A stretch of DNA of 64,000 bases from Pedobacter sp. ASV17. Its GTDB lineage: Bacteria > Bacteroidota > Bacteroidia > Sphingobacteriales > Sphingobacteriaceae. The notes under the pieces were generated by a model that worked only from the letters and a program-made list of their open reading frames with translations, was not told the DNA's origin and did no database searches. Below are positions 33,348-42,312 of this stretch, one piece after another (position 1 is the stretch's first letter; each line of letters begins with the position of its first letter). The position numbers and the translations under genes were made by a program. Location: assembly GCF_016429065.1 (NCBI RefSeq), contig NZ_JAELTX010000010.1, forward strand, positions 1 through 64,000, read 5' to 3'.

Positions 33348-34919
33348 ATGATAAAGAAATTTACCATTGGCGCATTAGCCATTGCCTTTTCTTTTAACGC
33401 TTTTGCACAGGAACAGGTGAATACCGAAGCCATACAAAAGATTAGAAAAGAAGGATTAGAAAACTCGAAAGTAATGGATATTGCTTTCCAAATTACCGAC
33501 GTGATTGGACCTCGTTTGGCCAATTCTCCAGGTATTAAAAGAGGAAGAGACTGGGCGGTGAAGTATTTCAATGAGCTTGGACTTAAAAATGCCAAACAAG
33601 AAAGTTGGGGCGATTTTGGAAAAGGCTGGTCGGTAGAAAGATACTATGCTGCCACCACTGCTCCTTTTTACAGACCAATTATTGGCTATCCTAAAGCTTG
33701 GACACCAGGCACCAACGGACCAATTAAATCGGAGGTTGTTTTAATTAAGGCAGATACAGTTACCGACCTTGAAAAATACAAAGGCAAACTAGCTGGCAAA
33801 ATTGTAGTGATTGAATCGGTAATGGTGCAACCACTTAAAAATTCGTATGTGCCAGATGTGACTCGCTACACTGACGAGAAACTTGCTGAAATGGCAGCCG
33901 CAGAACCTGCAGTTCCAGGACAGGCCCGTCCAGGTGGCCGTGGTGGCAACAACCAAATGGCCATGATGATGCGTATGCGTCAGAACAGAGCGGCAATCAA
34001 TGAAATGTTAGTACAAGAAAAAGTAGGTTTGATTTTAACCTATGCTCGTGGAAACTACGGCACTTTCTTTACTAGTAACGGTGCTTCTTATGCAGTAGAT
34101 GCTAAACCTGTTGCTCCAGAGTTAGAAGTATCAGCTGAGGATTTCTTACACATTTTACGTTTGTTACGTGCTGGCCAAAAGGTAGAAGTAGAAGCTGACG
34201 TGAAAACAACTTTCTACCCACAAGATGTAAAAGGTTACAACGTTATTGCCGAAATTCCAGGTACCGATAAAAAGTTAAAAGATGAAATTGTAATGCTAGG
34301 AGGTCACTTTGACTCTTGGCACTCAGGAACTGGTGCAACTGATAATGCGGCTGGTTCTATCGTGATGATTGAAGTAATGAGAATTTTAAAAGCCATTGAC
34401 TTTAAACCAAAAAGAACTATTAGAATTGCCCTTTGGGATGCGGAAGAGCAAGGCCTACATGGATCAAGAGGTTATGTAAAACAACATTTTGCTGATCCAA
34501 CCAAAATGGAACTATTGCCTGAGCACGGAAAGCTGAGTGCTTATTACAACCTAGATAATGGTACTGGTGCTGTACGTGGTATTTACTTACAAGGCAATGC
34601 TGGCGCAAAGGATATTTTCCAATCGTGGTTAAATCCTTTTGCTGATTTAGGTGCAAAAACCGTAACCATTAGCAACACTGGCGGTACCGACCACCAAGCT
34701 TATGATGCAGTGGGTTTACCTGGCTTCCAGTTTATCCAAGATCCAATGGACTACAACACTCGTACCCACCATACCAACCAAGATACTTACGACAGATTGG
34801 TAGAGGATGACTTGAAAAAATCGGCAACCATTATCGCTTCTTTTGTTTATCACACTTCAGAGCGTGCCGAGAAAATTCCTCGTAAAGAATTACCAAAACC
34901 AGTTGCTCCAAGAAACTAA
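33348..34919 (+). CDS. Secreted M28 family zinc peptidase with inserted PA-like domain
   Basis: About 523 residues from the ATG at 33348 (MIKKFTIGALAIAFSFNAFA signal). An upstream in-frame start at 33321 lies before the signal and is not used. The peptidase core ligands are GGHFDSWH, GATDNAAG, AEEQGLHG, YNLDNGTG and GGTDHQAY. Between signal and core is a ~170-residue segment (KGKLAGKIVVIESV region) resembling a protease-associated domain, with a low-complexity loop VPGQARPGGRGGNNQMAMMM. The architecture is like carboxypeptidase Q/PGCP relatives. Divergent from the other M28 gene, so the two may share regulation. Confidence 0.9.
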   Translation: MIKKFTIGALAIAFSFNAFAQEQVNTEAIQKIRKEGLENSKVMDIAFQITDVIGPRLANSPGIKRGRDWAVKYFNELGLKNAKQESWGDFGKGWSVERYYAATTAPFYRPIIGYPKAWTPGTNGPIKSEVVLIKADTVTDLEKYKGKLAGKIVVIESVMVQPLKNSYVPDVTRYTDEKLAEMAAAEPAVPGQARPGGRGGNNQMAMMMRMRQNRAAINEMLVQEKVGLILTYARGNYGTFFTSNGASYAVDAKPVAPELEVSAEDFLHILRLLRAGQKVEVEADVKTTFYPQDVKGYNVIAEIPGTDKKLKDEIVMLGGHFDSWHSGTGATDNAAGSIVMIEVMRILKAIDFKPKRTIRIALWDAEEQGLHGSRGYVKQHFADPTKMELLPEHGKLSAYYNLDNGTGAVRGIYLQGNAGAKDIFQSWLNPFADLGAKTVTISNTGGTDHQAYDAVGLPGFQFIQDPMDYNTRTHHTNQDTYDRLVEDDLKKSATIIASFVYHTSERAEKIPRKELPKPVAPRN

Positions 34920-34942
34920 GCAACCGAGTTAAAAAATACACC

Positions 34943-34994
34943 AACCACATAGAGGCATAGTGTCGAAATAAGAAAACTATGTTCCTATGTGGTT
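34943..34994. terminator. Bidirectional hairpin between M28 peptidase and LuxR-type gene
   Basis: AACCACATAG (34943-34952) pairs with CTATGTGGTT (34985-34994), and inside it CATAGT (34956-34961) pairs with ACTATG (34976-34981). TTTTATA follows on the plus strand. The same CACATAG/CTATGTG words recur at 54997-55043. Confidence 0.65.
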
Positions 34995-34995
34995 T

Positions 34996-35223
34996 TTATA
35001 TGAATACCCTCTCCTTAAATGCCCACACCACCAACTGGTAAGTATTTCTAAAACCCATCTTTTTCACCATATTTCTTCGGTGGGTTTCAACGGTAAGCCT
35101 GCTGATGAAAAGCTGATCGGCAATTTCCTTATTGCAATAGCCCAAGGAAATCAATTGTAAAACTTCCACTTCTCGGGTACTGATACTGTCCTGTAAATGT
35201 TCTTCATTAATTTGGATGGTCAT
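34996..35223 (-). CDS. Free-standing LuxR-type HTH regulator
   Basis: 75 residues that are almost entirely a GerE/LuxR helix-turn-helix: STREVEVLQLISLGYCNKEI, then ADQLFISRLTVETHRRNM. There is no receiver or sensor domain. Upstream sequence (35224-35378) shows no missing receiver, so it does not look truncated. It is divergent from a NarL-type two-component operon whose regulator has a similar HTH, so it may modulate the same promoters (inference). Confidence 0.83.
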   Translation of the reverse strand: MTIQINEEHLQDSISTREVEVLQLISLGYCNKEIADQLFISRLTVETHRRNMVKKMGFRNTYQLVVWAFKERVFI

Positions 35224-35378
35224 AACACTTTAGTTTTATCCAAAATTATTTAGCTCCAACTGTTCCAACTTCAGAGATATTACCTTAATTTACAGGGTGT
35301 TTTTACGGTATTGTGATTTAACGCAATTGCATTTCTTTGTAAAAAACAAATTAATAAACCAACTAAAATTAAATCCAA

Positions 35379-35816
35379 ATGAAAAATCAAAAAGAAGAAT
35401 TATTGACAACATCTTTGACGTCTGTCCCTTTACCTATTGCAAAAGAAATGGCTAAAACATTTCGAAAGAATCACGTTAGGACGAATGAAGACACCAAATC
35501 AGTTTGGTTTCCTAAAGAACAAATCGTAGCGATTGCAAATGCTTTAGAAAAAGAAGAAAAAGCAGATGGCATCAGGGTTTATTTTGGGCAATACACAGAA
35601 GATTTAATTAAAAAATTAAACGAAATCCCTGGTGCAGATGAAATCCCAAAAAACTATGCAAATAGAAACACGATAATCTTCGTTTCGACCAGAGAAGAAA
35701 ATGGCATAAAAAAAACTGATTATTTTACCGACATGAAACATCCAATGATACCTGAAAACAGAGGGGAACTTTGTCCAAACGACTGTCCCAAAGATAGTCC
35801 AATGTTAATAGACTAA
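35379..35816 (+). CDS. Uncharacterised cytosolic protein, first gene of a NarL-type two-component operon
   Basis: 145 residues, soluble, no signal. It opens MKNQKEELLTTSLTSVPLPI and contains a segment (EKADGIRVYFGQYTEDLIKK) that reads like an alpha/beta sheet, ending with two close cysteines in GELCPNDCPKDSPML. Similar short proteins are common in Bacteroidota but I know no function. The membrane protein gene starts 1 bp after its stop. It is likely co-expressed with the kinase and regulator downstream. Confidence 0.6.
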   Translation: MKNQKEELLTTSLTSVPLPIAKEMAKTFRKNHVRTNEDTKSVWFPKEQIVAIANALEKEEKADGIRVYFGQYTEDLIKKLNEIPGADEIPKNYANRNTIIFVSTREENGIKKTDYFTDMKHPMIPENRGELCPNDCPKDSPMLID

Positions 35817-35817
35817 T

Positions 35818-36471
35818 ATGCCAAAATTACTGAACATTTTTATCATTATAGAACTTGTTGCTTTTATTGCCTCTTTCTTTTTATTACGATCAGATAAGAA
35901 CAAGTTTTGGAAGTTATCCATCTTATATCTATTTATTGTCTGCTCAGTAGAGATTACAGGCCGTGTGCTCAGTAGAGTTTATTACCTCCATAATACTTGG
36001 CTTTATACAATATTTATATTATTTGAAGGCGCATATATAATTTATGGCATGTATTATTTTCTTAAAGATTATAAAAAGGTCAAACTACTCACGCTGTTCT
36101 CTTATGGTATTTTTTGTTCAATTTATATATTAGAAATTTACTTAAATGGCATTATGGGCAAAAATACCTTGCCCATAATGTTTCTATCAATAGTAGCTAT
36201 CTTATATAGCTTATGGTACTATTATCTGCTACTAAAAAAAGACGAATTTGTTGACTTAAAAAAACATGCCCCTTTTTGGTGGGTAGCTGGCACTTTATTG
36301 TTTTATTTTGGAGGTGTAGTAATTACACTTTTTGACCCTGTTTTTCCAAATAAAATATATGCTGGACATACCTTAAGATATTTTATCTTTATCTTACTAA
36401 ATCTACTACTGTACGGCTTTTGGACATACGCTTTCATATGCAGGAATCGACAACGCAGATATATATCCTAA
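35818..36471 (+). CDS. Polytopic membrane protein of unknown function
   Basis: 217 residues with about seven hydrophobic helices (first at 5-23, last near 187-207), a basic C-terminus (CRNRQRRYIS) and no recognisable domain. Its composition is noticeably AT-richer than the neighbouring housekeeping genes. It overlaps the kinase gene that follows, which is typical of translational coupling. It could be the membrane sensor for that kinase (inference from position). Confidence 0.6.
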   Translation: MPKLLNIFIIIELVAFIASFFLLRSDKNKFWKLSILYLFIVCSVEITGRVLSRVYYLHNTWLYTIFILFEGAYIIYGMYYFLKDYKKVKLLTLFSYGIFCSIYILEIYLNGIMGKNTLPIMFLSIVAILYSLWYYYLLLKKDEFVDLKKHAPFWWVAGTLLFYFGGVVITLFDPVFPNKIYAGHTLRYFIFILLNLLLYGFWTYAFICRNRQRRYIS

Positions 36472-37229
36472 TTATTCTAGCTACATTAATTTTTTTGTTA
36501 GTGCCTGGCTTTCTACTCGTTTACATCAGGCAATATAATGTCCGTAAGGCAAAGCATCTGCAAGAAAAGAAATTAATGGCGCAGCAATTTGAATCAGAAC
36601 TTCTAAAGACACAAATCGAAGTACAAGAGCAAACCATGCAAACCATCGCAAGTAACCTGCACGATAATATTGGTCAACTGTTAAGCCTTACCAACTTAAC
36701 CTTGGCTTCCATTAACATAGATGACCGAGAAAAAGCAAGCAAAAAAATTGACAACTCTACCGAGTTAGTGAACAAATCCATCAAAGAGCTAAGAGAACTG
36801 GCCAAGCTTTTACAGGGAGAAAAACTGCTCGAAAAAGGCATTGGCCACGCCCTTGAACAAGAAGTAGATTGGCTTAAAAAATCTGAAGTCTACCAAATCA
36901 ACTTTACCAACCACCTTGAAGAGCACCTAGAAGCCTCTCCCGAAAAAGACTTGATCATCTTAAGGCTCTTTCAAGAAATTGTCAATAACATCATCAAACA
37001 TGCCCAGGCCACCGAAATTATCATCAGCTTGGCCCAACAACAGGAGAACCTACTCATCGTCATTAAAGAAAATGGCATTGGCTTTAATTATCAAGATGTA
37101 TCTAAAAATAGCGGCGGATTAGGTCTCCATACGATAGAGAAGAGAGTAAAGTTAATTGATGGCACATTTCAGGTTGCCTCGGCAATAGGCAAAGGAACTC
37201 AAATTACCCTAATCATACCCTACCCTTAA
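36438..37229 (+). CDS. NarL-type sensor histidine kinase
   Basis: About 263 residues from the ATG at 36438. A TTG at 36420 is also in frame but adds only six residues inside the previous gene. One N-terminal membrane helix (about 8-30) and a coiled coil (KAKHLQEKKLMAQQFESELL) precede the HisKA_3 box with the phospho-histidine in ASNLHDNIGQLLSLTNLTLA. The HATPase domain follows (LFQEIVNNIIKHAQATEI, then NSGGLGLHTIEKRVKLI). No sensor domain of its own. Partner regulator starts 3 bp downstream. Confidence 0.9.
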   Translation: MQESTTQIYILIILATLIFLLVPGFLLVYIRQYNVRKAKHLQEKKLMAQQFESELLKTQIEVQEQTMQTIASNLHDNIGQLLSLTNLTLASINIDDREKASKKIDNSTELVNKSIKELRELAKLLQGEKLLEKGIGHALEQEVDWLKKSEVYQINFTNHLEEHLEASPEKDLIILRLFQEIVNNIIKHAQATEIIISLAQQQENLLIVIKENGIGFNYQDVSKNSGGLGLHTIEKRVKLIDGTFQVASAIGKGTQITLIIPYP

Positions 37230-37232
37230 ATC

Positions 37233-37871
37233 ATGCAAGAAAAGATAAAAATAGCCTTAGTGGACGATCACACCCTGTTCAGATCTGGCTTAGCGAGCCT
37301 GTTAAGTGAATTTGAGGAAATTGCCATTGTTTTTGAAGCGGTAAATGGCAGTGATTTACAATCGAAGATTAAAAAACATGAAGAGGTACAATTGATCCTG
37401 ATGGATATTAACATGCCCGTGGTAGACGGCTTTGCCGCTACCAAATGGATCAAAGAACAGTATCCCCACATTTATGTTTTGGCCCTGAGCATGTTCGAAG
37501 ACGAAAAATCAATCATCAATATGATCAAGGCTGGTGCAAACGGATATCTTTTGAAGGAATCGAAACCTTCGGAAGTACTCATTGCCATCAAGGCGATGCT
37601 CGAAAAAGGCTTTTATGTAAACGAACTCGTATCTGGTCGTTTACTGGTATCGATCAAGAATGAGGAGCCCAAAAACATCCTTACCGAAAAAGAACTTACC
37701 TTTTTGCAATATTGCGCCTCAGAGCTTACCTACAAGGAAATTGCTTCCCTCATGAACATCAGCCCTCGTACGGTCGACAATTACCGCGAATCCTTATTTG
37801 CCAAGCTGAACCTAAAATCCAGAACGGGCTTGGTGGTTTATGGCATTAAGAATGATTTGATAAAGATTTGA
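37233..37871 (+). CDS. NarL/FixJ-type response regulator
   Basis: 212 residues. The receiver has ALVDDHTLFRSGL, the phospho-acceptor aspartate in LILMDINMPVVDGF and the lysine in GYLLKES. The C-terminal LuxR HTH is ELTYKEIASLMNISPRTVDN. Last gene of the four-gene operon starting at 35379. It is followed by a repetitive AT-rich hairpin region. Confidence 0.92.
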   Translation: MQEKIKIALVDDHTLFRSGLASLLSEFEEIAIVFEAVNGSDLQSKIKKHEEVQLILMDINMPVVDGFAATKWIKEQYPHIYVLALSMFEDEKSIINMIKAGANGYLLKESKPSEVLIAIKAMLEKGFYVNELVSGRLLVSIKNEEPKNILTEKELTFLQYCASELTYKEIASLMNISPRTVDNYRESLFAKLNLKSRTGLVVYGIKNDLIKI

Positions 37872-37979
37872 CTAGGTTAATTGTTGAACTGGTTAATCGG
37901 TTAATTGCTAAACTGGTTAATTGTTGAAATCGGTTAACTGACATTATCCAATTAGCTAATTCGATAATTAGCTAATTAA
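37872..37979. repeat. AT-rich GGTTAATTG repeats and a doubled palindrome between convergent genes
   Basis: GGTTAATTGTTGAA, GGTTAATCGGTTAATTGCTAAA and GGTTAATTGTTGAAATCGGTTAA are imperfect tandem copies at 37875-37938. Then the perfect palindrome AATTAGCTAATT occurs twice (37950-37961 and 37966-37977) separated by CGAT, so the two copies can also pair with each other in a long stem. It may act as a bidirectional 3' hairpin. Confidence 0.8.
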
Positions 37980-39382
37980 CTAGGTAAATCAAATGACTGG
38001 TGTCTCTCAGGAATTTCAACGTTTCTAAAACCAGCGGCATGCAGTTTCTCTTTAAAATTCAATTGCACTTCATACTCACCGTGCACCAAAAACAGTTTCT
38101 TCACCTTGCTGGCATCCTGACCAGAAAGAAATTGGAGCAAGTCATTATAATCGCCATGGGCACTCATTGATTGAATGCTTTGCACTTCTGCATGTACCGC
38201 AAACCGATCTCCAAAAATCCCTACCTCTGTAGCGCCATTCTTTAATTTACCTCCCAATGAATTTGGCTCACAATAGCCCACCAACAAAATAGTATGCTTA
38301 GGATCGCCAATGCAATTTTTGATGTGATGTTTCACCCTCCCAGCTTCCGCCATTCCCGAAGCCGAAATAATGATACACGGTTCGGGATTAGCATTTAAAG
38401 CCTTTGATTCTTCTGCACTTTCTACGTAATGTAACCGCTCAAAATCAAAAGGATTGTCGTCAATTTTCATGATATCCAACACCTCATCATTATACCCCTC
38501 GGCGTGGTTCTCAACAATTTGAGTGGCTTTTGCCGAGAGCGGACTATCTACATAAACATTCACTTTTGGCAACTGGCCTTTTAAATCCAGGTTGTTAAGC
38601 ACGTATAAAATCTCCTGCGTTCTGCCTACGCTAAAAGCTGGAATAATCAATTTTCCTTGCTTCTCCACACAGGTTTTAATCACCACATCTAACAATGCCT
38701 GTGCTGTTGGCTGTGCATCTTTATGGAGCTTATCACCATAGGTTGATTCCAATAAAATATAATCTGCCTGCGGAAATGATTGCGGTGAACGTAAAAGCAG
38801 ATCACCGTATTGGCCTACATCACCACTAAAGCTCAACTGGGAGGTTTTTCCCTGTTCAGTAATGCGTAAATGTACCGAAGCACTGCCAATGATATGTCCA
38901 GCATCAATAAACTGCAAGCTAACTCCCTCGGCAATCACCACTTCTTTATGATAAGGAACCATTTCAAAAAAAGACATTGCTTTAAGCACATCCTCCTCTT
39001 CATACAGCGCCTCCTCTAAAGGCAGGCCTCGTTTTGCTAACTTCTTGTTCTTATAGTTTAAATCACCCGCTTGTATTTTTGCCGAATCCAACAACAAGAT
39101 TTTGGAAAGCTCTTTGGTCGCGGGAGTTCCGTAAATTTTACCTTTAAAGCCTTGGGCCACCAAACGTGGGATTAATCCACTGTGGTCAATATGTGCGTGC
39201 GACAATACCAAAACATCTACTTCGGCAGCAACAAAGCCAAAGTTTTCGTTTAATGCTTCTGTTTCTTGTCCCATTCCCTGAAACATCCCACAATCCAATA
39301 AAATATTAGTCCCATTATCCAAGGTAAGCAGGTGTTTACTTCCTGTTACATTTCTGGCAGCGCCATGAAAAGCTATCTTCAT
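37976..39382 (-). CDS. MBL-fold/beta-CASP RNA metallo-hydrolase (CPSF73-like)
   Basis: 468 residues. The metallo-beta-lactamase zinc motif is SHAHIDHSGLIP, with further ligands in FIDAGHIIGSA and SFSGDVGQYGD. The beta-CASP insert is marked by PAFSVGRTQEILY, SASGMAEAGRVKHH and the C-terminal MSAHGDYNDLL ... FLVHGE. Proteins of this type cleave RNA, and bacterial stand-alone members are thought to act in RNA processing. They are distinct from RNase J, which is longer. Monocistronic on the minus strand. Confidence 0.9.
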   Translation of the reverse strand: MKIAFHGAARNVTGSKHLLTLDNGTNILLDCGMFQGMGQETEALNENFGFVAAEVDVLVLSHAHIDHSGLIPRLVAQGFKGKIYGTPATKELSKILLLDSAKIQAGDLNYKNKKLAKRGLPLEEALYEEEDVLKAMSFFEMVPYHKEVVIAEGVSLQFIDAGHIIGSASVHLRITEQGKTSQLSFSGDVGQYGDLLLRSPQSFPQADYILLESTYGDKLHKDAQPTAQALLDVVIKTCVEKQGKLIIPAFSVGRTQEILYVLNNLDLKGQLPKVNVYVDSPLSAKATQIVENHAEGYNDEVLDIMKIDDNPFDFERLHYVESAEESKALNANPEPCIIISASGMAEAGRVKHHIKNCIGDPKHTILLVGYCEPNSLGGKLKNGATEVGIFGDRFAVHAEVQSIQSMSAHGDYNDLLQFLSGQDASKVKKLFLVHGEYEVQLNFKEKLHAAGFRNVEIPERHQSFDLPS

Positions 39383-39474
39383 TTTATTTCTTTAGTATTC
39401 AATACTACGAAACCAAGCTCATTTAAACAACGAAAGCCATTTGGAATAGAAAATATTTCTATATAAAATTTGAA

Positions 39475-39490
39475 AACTAATTAATTAGTT
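39475..39490. promoter_or_regulatory. 16-bp perfect palindrome, probable BlaI-type operator
   Basis: AACTAATTAATTAGTT reads the same on both strands and lies 67 bp before the BlaI-like start codon, within the promoter region. BlaI/MecI dimers are known to bind short palindromes in their own promoters, often with ACTA/TAGT half-sites. The half-site ACTAA fits that pattern. Confidence 0.6.
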
Positions 39491-39556
39491 ATATATTGGT
39501 ATTAAAATATTTAGCTTAAGCTTGCGCTTTAAAAGACAATATTTAAAATAGACAAC

Positions 39557-39934
39557 ATGGAAATTAAAGATTTAACTCGAGCAGAGGAACAAATTATGCA
39601 GGTAATGTGGCAACTTGACAGCGCTTTTGTAAAAGAGGTAATTGATTATCTTCCTGAACCTAAGCCTGCATATAACACTGTATCAACCATTATCCGAATT
39701 TTAGAAGTAAAGGGCTTTATAGGTCATGAAGCTTACGGCAAATCCCACAAATATCATCCCCTCATTTCAAAAGACGAGTATAAAAGACACGCCACCGAAA
39801 AGCTTTTGGGCAACTATTTCGAAAACTCTGTAGAAAGTATGTTCTCCTTTTTTGTGAAGGAAGAAAAGCTTGACCTGAGTGATGTAGATGAAATTTTAAA
39901 AATGATTAACAAATTTAAAAATAAACCGAAATGA
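39557..39934 (+). CDS. BlaI/MecI/CopY-type transcriptional repressor
   Basis: 125 residues. The winged-helix domain is recognisable from LTRAEEQIMQVMWQLDSAFV and YNTVSTIIRILEVKGFI, and the C-terminal dimerisation helices contain LLGNYFENSVESMFSFF. It overlaps the BlaR1-like gene by 4 bp. In the characterised system the M56 protease triggers cleavage of the repressor when a cell-wall antibiotic is sensed. No beta-lactamase gene is present, so the regulated output here is probably the operon itself. Confidence 0.92.
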   Translation: MEIKDLTRAEEQIMQVMWQLDSAFVKEVIDYLPEPKPAYNTVSTIIRILEVKGFIGHEAYGKSHKYHPLISKDEYKRHATEKLLGNYFENSVESMFSFFVKEEKLDLSDVDEILKMINKFKNKPK

Positions 39935-41898
39935 GCTGGTCACACTATTTATTGCAGGTAAATATCTATTTGGTTGTTTTTTATGCTTTTTATAGATTAT
40001 TACTCACCAAAGAAACCTATTTTGTGTTAAATAGGATCTACTTAATTTGTTCGGGCATTTTCTCGCTGGCAATTCCTTTTATACAGTTAGATTGGTTTGG
40101 CAAACAGGAAATTAGCCAGCAGATTTACGTACAGGTTGAACAACTTAACCAGCTCATTACACAAGGGCCAGTAGTTGCCGAGACCCAAAGTATTAACTGG
40201 GGCAGTGTCATCGTTCTTATTTACCTATCAGGAGTCCTCTTTTTTCTAGGCCGTTTTATCATTCAACTGATCGGTGTAAAAAAGATGTTCAACGGCCTTA
40301 AAAATGGCTTGGCATTTTCTTTCTGGAACAAGAAAATAGTGGCCGAAAACCTTCCTGAGGCCGAAACAGTAAACCACCACGAAGACATCCACATTAAACA
40401 ATTGCATACTTTTGATGTGCTATTTTTCGAGTCCATAGGCATCCTTACTTGGTTCAATCCTATTATCTACCTTTATAAGGCTACCGTTAAAAATATCCAC
40501 GAATATTTAGCTGACGAAGCTGCCGCCAAATTTCAGGGCGACAAGGAGGCTTATTCCATGTTATTACTTAACCAAGCCTTTGGCGTAAACGTGAATACCT
40601 TAACCAATGGTTTCCTTAAAAAATCAATGATTAAGAAACGGATTTTTATGCTCTACAAAGAAAGGTCAAGAAAAACAGCCATCGTAAAATACGGTATTTT
40701 CGTTCCTCTTTTTGCCTTAGCCCTACTACTTTCTTCATCAACCATCAGAAAAAATGAGCAGCTTTTAGCTGCCGCAGATCAAGTACCGCTTGAAGCAGCC
40801 AAAGCAACCGTAGCCGAAGTGTTAAATTTAAAGCCAGAAAGAGCTGTTGAGGTGGTTATTGGAGAACCTATCGTAAGGTTCCCACTCCCTAAGGGCACTA
40901 AAGCCGTAGATGGCATTAACTCATTTTATAAATATCTAGGCAATACGGTAAAATATCCTTCGTTAGCTGTCGAAAATAAAATTCAGGGGAACTTAGTGGT
41001 TACCTTTAAGGTAATTGACAAAAAACCTACAGATATTAAAATAGAAACCAAATTAGGTTCAGGCTGCGATGAGGAGATGGTTAAAAGAATAGGGGCCTAT
41101 AAAGAAGGGGCATTAAAAGACGGAAATTATAGCTTAAAAGTAGCATTTATGCTTCAAGGCTCTTCCGCTCCGTTTCTTAACGAAAATGCAAAGAACAAAG
41201 CTAATTTCATTAGTTTAAACACTATTTCTATTATTGGATATGCTTTCGAACCAGACGAAGTACATAGCTTTGTGAGCTTAGAAAATCCTCCGCAGTTCCC
41301 TGGTGGAATCAGTGATTTTTATAAGTTTTTAGCCGACAATATTAAATATCCAGAGGAAGCCGCAAAGCAAGATATTGAAGGAAATGTTTTTGCATCCTTC
41401 ATTGTAGAAAAAGATGGCTCGCTAAATGATATTAAGATAGACAGGGGATTAGGATATGGTGCCGACGAAGAAGCCATAAGAATATTAAAGCTTAGCCCAA
41501 AGTGGACGCCAGGAACTCAAAATGGCAAGATTGTTCGCGTAAAATATAACCTTCCCATCAAATTTAGCTTAGCTAAAAAACAAACTGGTGCTATAAAAGG
41601 CATTAAAATCGAATCAAAAGATGGTGCCGTGCATATTAGCGGAGATCAAATTACCTTAAAGGGAGCAAAATTTGAGGATGGCAAATCACCGCTCTACATT
41701 TTAGACGGTGAAATTTTGGAAAATGGCAGAATTAGTGACATAGACCCCAAAACCATTGACGCTGTTAACATTTTGAAAGATGGTACTGGAGCAGCACTTT
41801 ACGGTGAAAAAGCAAAAAATGGCGTGGTATTGATTACGACAAAAAATGGCGAAAAAGTAGTGACTGGAAGACCTAGCAAAAAACCAACCCAACGATAA
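39931..41898 (+). CDS. BlaR1-like M56 membrane protease fused to two TonB-C domains and a plug-like motif
   Basis: 655 residues. Membrane helices lie at about 5-25, 35-52 and 90-113. The M56 zinc motif is HHEDIH (H150), followed by a downstream helix and Glu in HEYLADEAA, with another helix at about 250-270. The usual penicillin-binding sensor is absent. Instead there are a diverged TonB-C domain (about 320-410), a clear second TonB-C domain (NPPQFPGGISDFYKFLADNI, about 450-545), and a short segment like the plug of SusC receptors (PLYILDGE, INILKDGTGAALYGEKAKNG approx.). This arrangement is known in Bacteroidota M56 proteins; what it senses is unknown. Overlaps the repressor gene by 4 bp. 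Confidence 0.88.
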   Translation: MSWSHYLLQVNIYLVVFYAFYRLLLTKETYFVLNRIYLICSGIFSLAIPFIQLDWFGKQEISQQIYVQVEQLNQLITQGPVVAETQSINWGSVIVLIYLSGVLFFLGRFIIQLIGVKKMFNGLKNGLAFSFWNKKIVAENLPEAETVNHHEDIHIKQLHTFDVLFFESIGILTWFNPIIYLYKATVKNIHEYLADEAAAKFQGDKEAYSMLLLNQAFGVNVNTLTNGFLKKSMIKKRIFMLYKERSRKTAIVKYGIFVPLFALALLLSSSTIRKNEQLLAAADQVPLEAAKATVAEVLNLKPERAVEVVIGEPIVRFPLPKGTKAVDGINSFYKYLGNTVKYPSLAVENKIQGNLVVTFKVIDKKPTDIKIETKLGSGCDEEMVKRIGAYKEGALKDGNYSLKVAFMLQGSSAPFLNENAKNKANFISLNTISIIGYAFEPDEVHSFVSLENPPQFPGGISDFYKFLADNIKYPEEAAKQDIEGNVFASFIVEKDGSLNDIKIDRGLGYGADEEAIRILKLSPKWTPGTQNGKIVRVKYNLPIKFSLAKKQTGAIKGIKIESKDGAVHISGDQITLKGAKFEDGKSPLYILDGEILENGRISDIDPKTIDAVNILKDGTGAALYGEKAKNGVVLITTKNGEKVVTGRPSKKPTQR

Positions 41899-41900
41899 AC

Positions 41901-42302
41901 ATGAAAAAAATTGCGCTTATCTTATTAGTTTCAATACTAGGATACCACTTAGGCCAGGCCCAAACCACCACTAAGGGGAATGAACTTTATTCCTTTGTGG
42001 CATTGAAAAACCCACCACAATTCCCTGGCGGGCTGCCAAAATTTTATACGTTCCTTTCAGATAATCTCAAATATCCAGCAGCAGCTAGAGCAAAAAACAT
42101 CAAAGGTAATGTGTTTGCATCCTTTGTCATCGAAAAAGACGGCTCGCTGGGCGATATTAAAATATTGAGGGGATTGGGATCAGGTACCGATGAAGAAGCA
42201 GAAAGGGTCCTTAAATCCAGTCCTAAATGGAAGCCAGGTTCATTAAACGGCAAACCAGTTAGAACTCAGTACAACATCCCCATTAAATTCTTTCCAAATT
42301 AA
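41901..42302 (+). CDS. Secreted single TonB-C domain protein
   Basis: 133 residues. A signal peptide (MKKIALILLVSILGYHLGQ, AQ) is followed by one TonB C-terminal domain (LKNPPQFPGGLPKFYTFLSD to TQYNIPIKF). The domain closely resembles the second TonB-C domain of the upstream M56 protein (shared NPPQFPGG, GNVFASF and EKDGSL), so it is an internal duplicate of that domain released as a separate protein. The gene starts 2 bp after the M56 stop and ends the operon. It has no proline-rich linker or membrane anchor, so it is not a working TonB. Confidence 0.85.
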   Translation: MKKIALILLVSILGYHLGQAQTTTKGNELYSFVALKNPPQFPGGLPKFYTFLSDNLKYPAAARAKNIKGNVFASFVIEKDGSLGDIKILRGLGSGTDEEAERVLKSSPKWKPGSLNGKPVRTQYNIPIKFFPN

Positions 42303-42312
42303 CACACAAACA

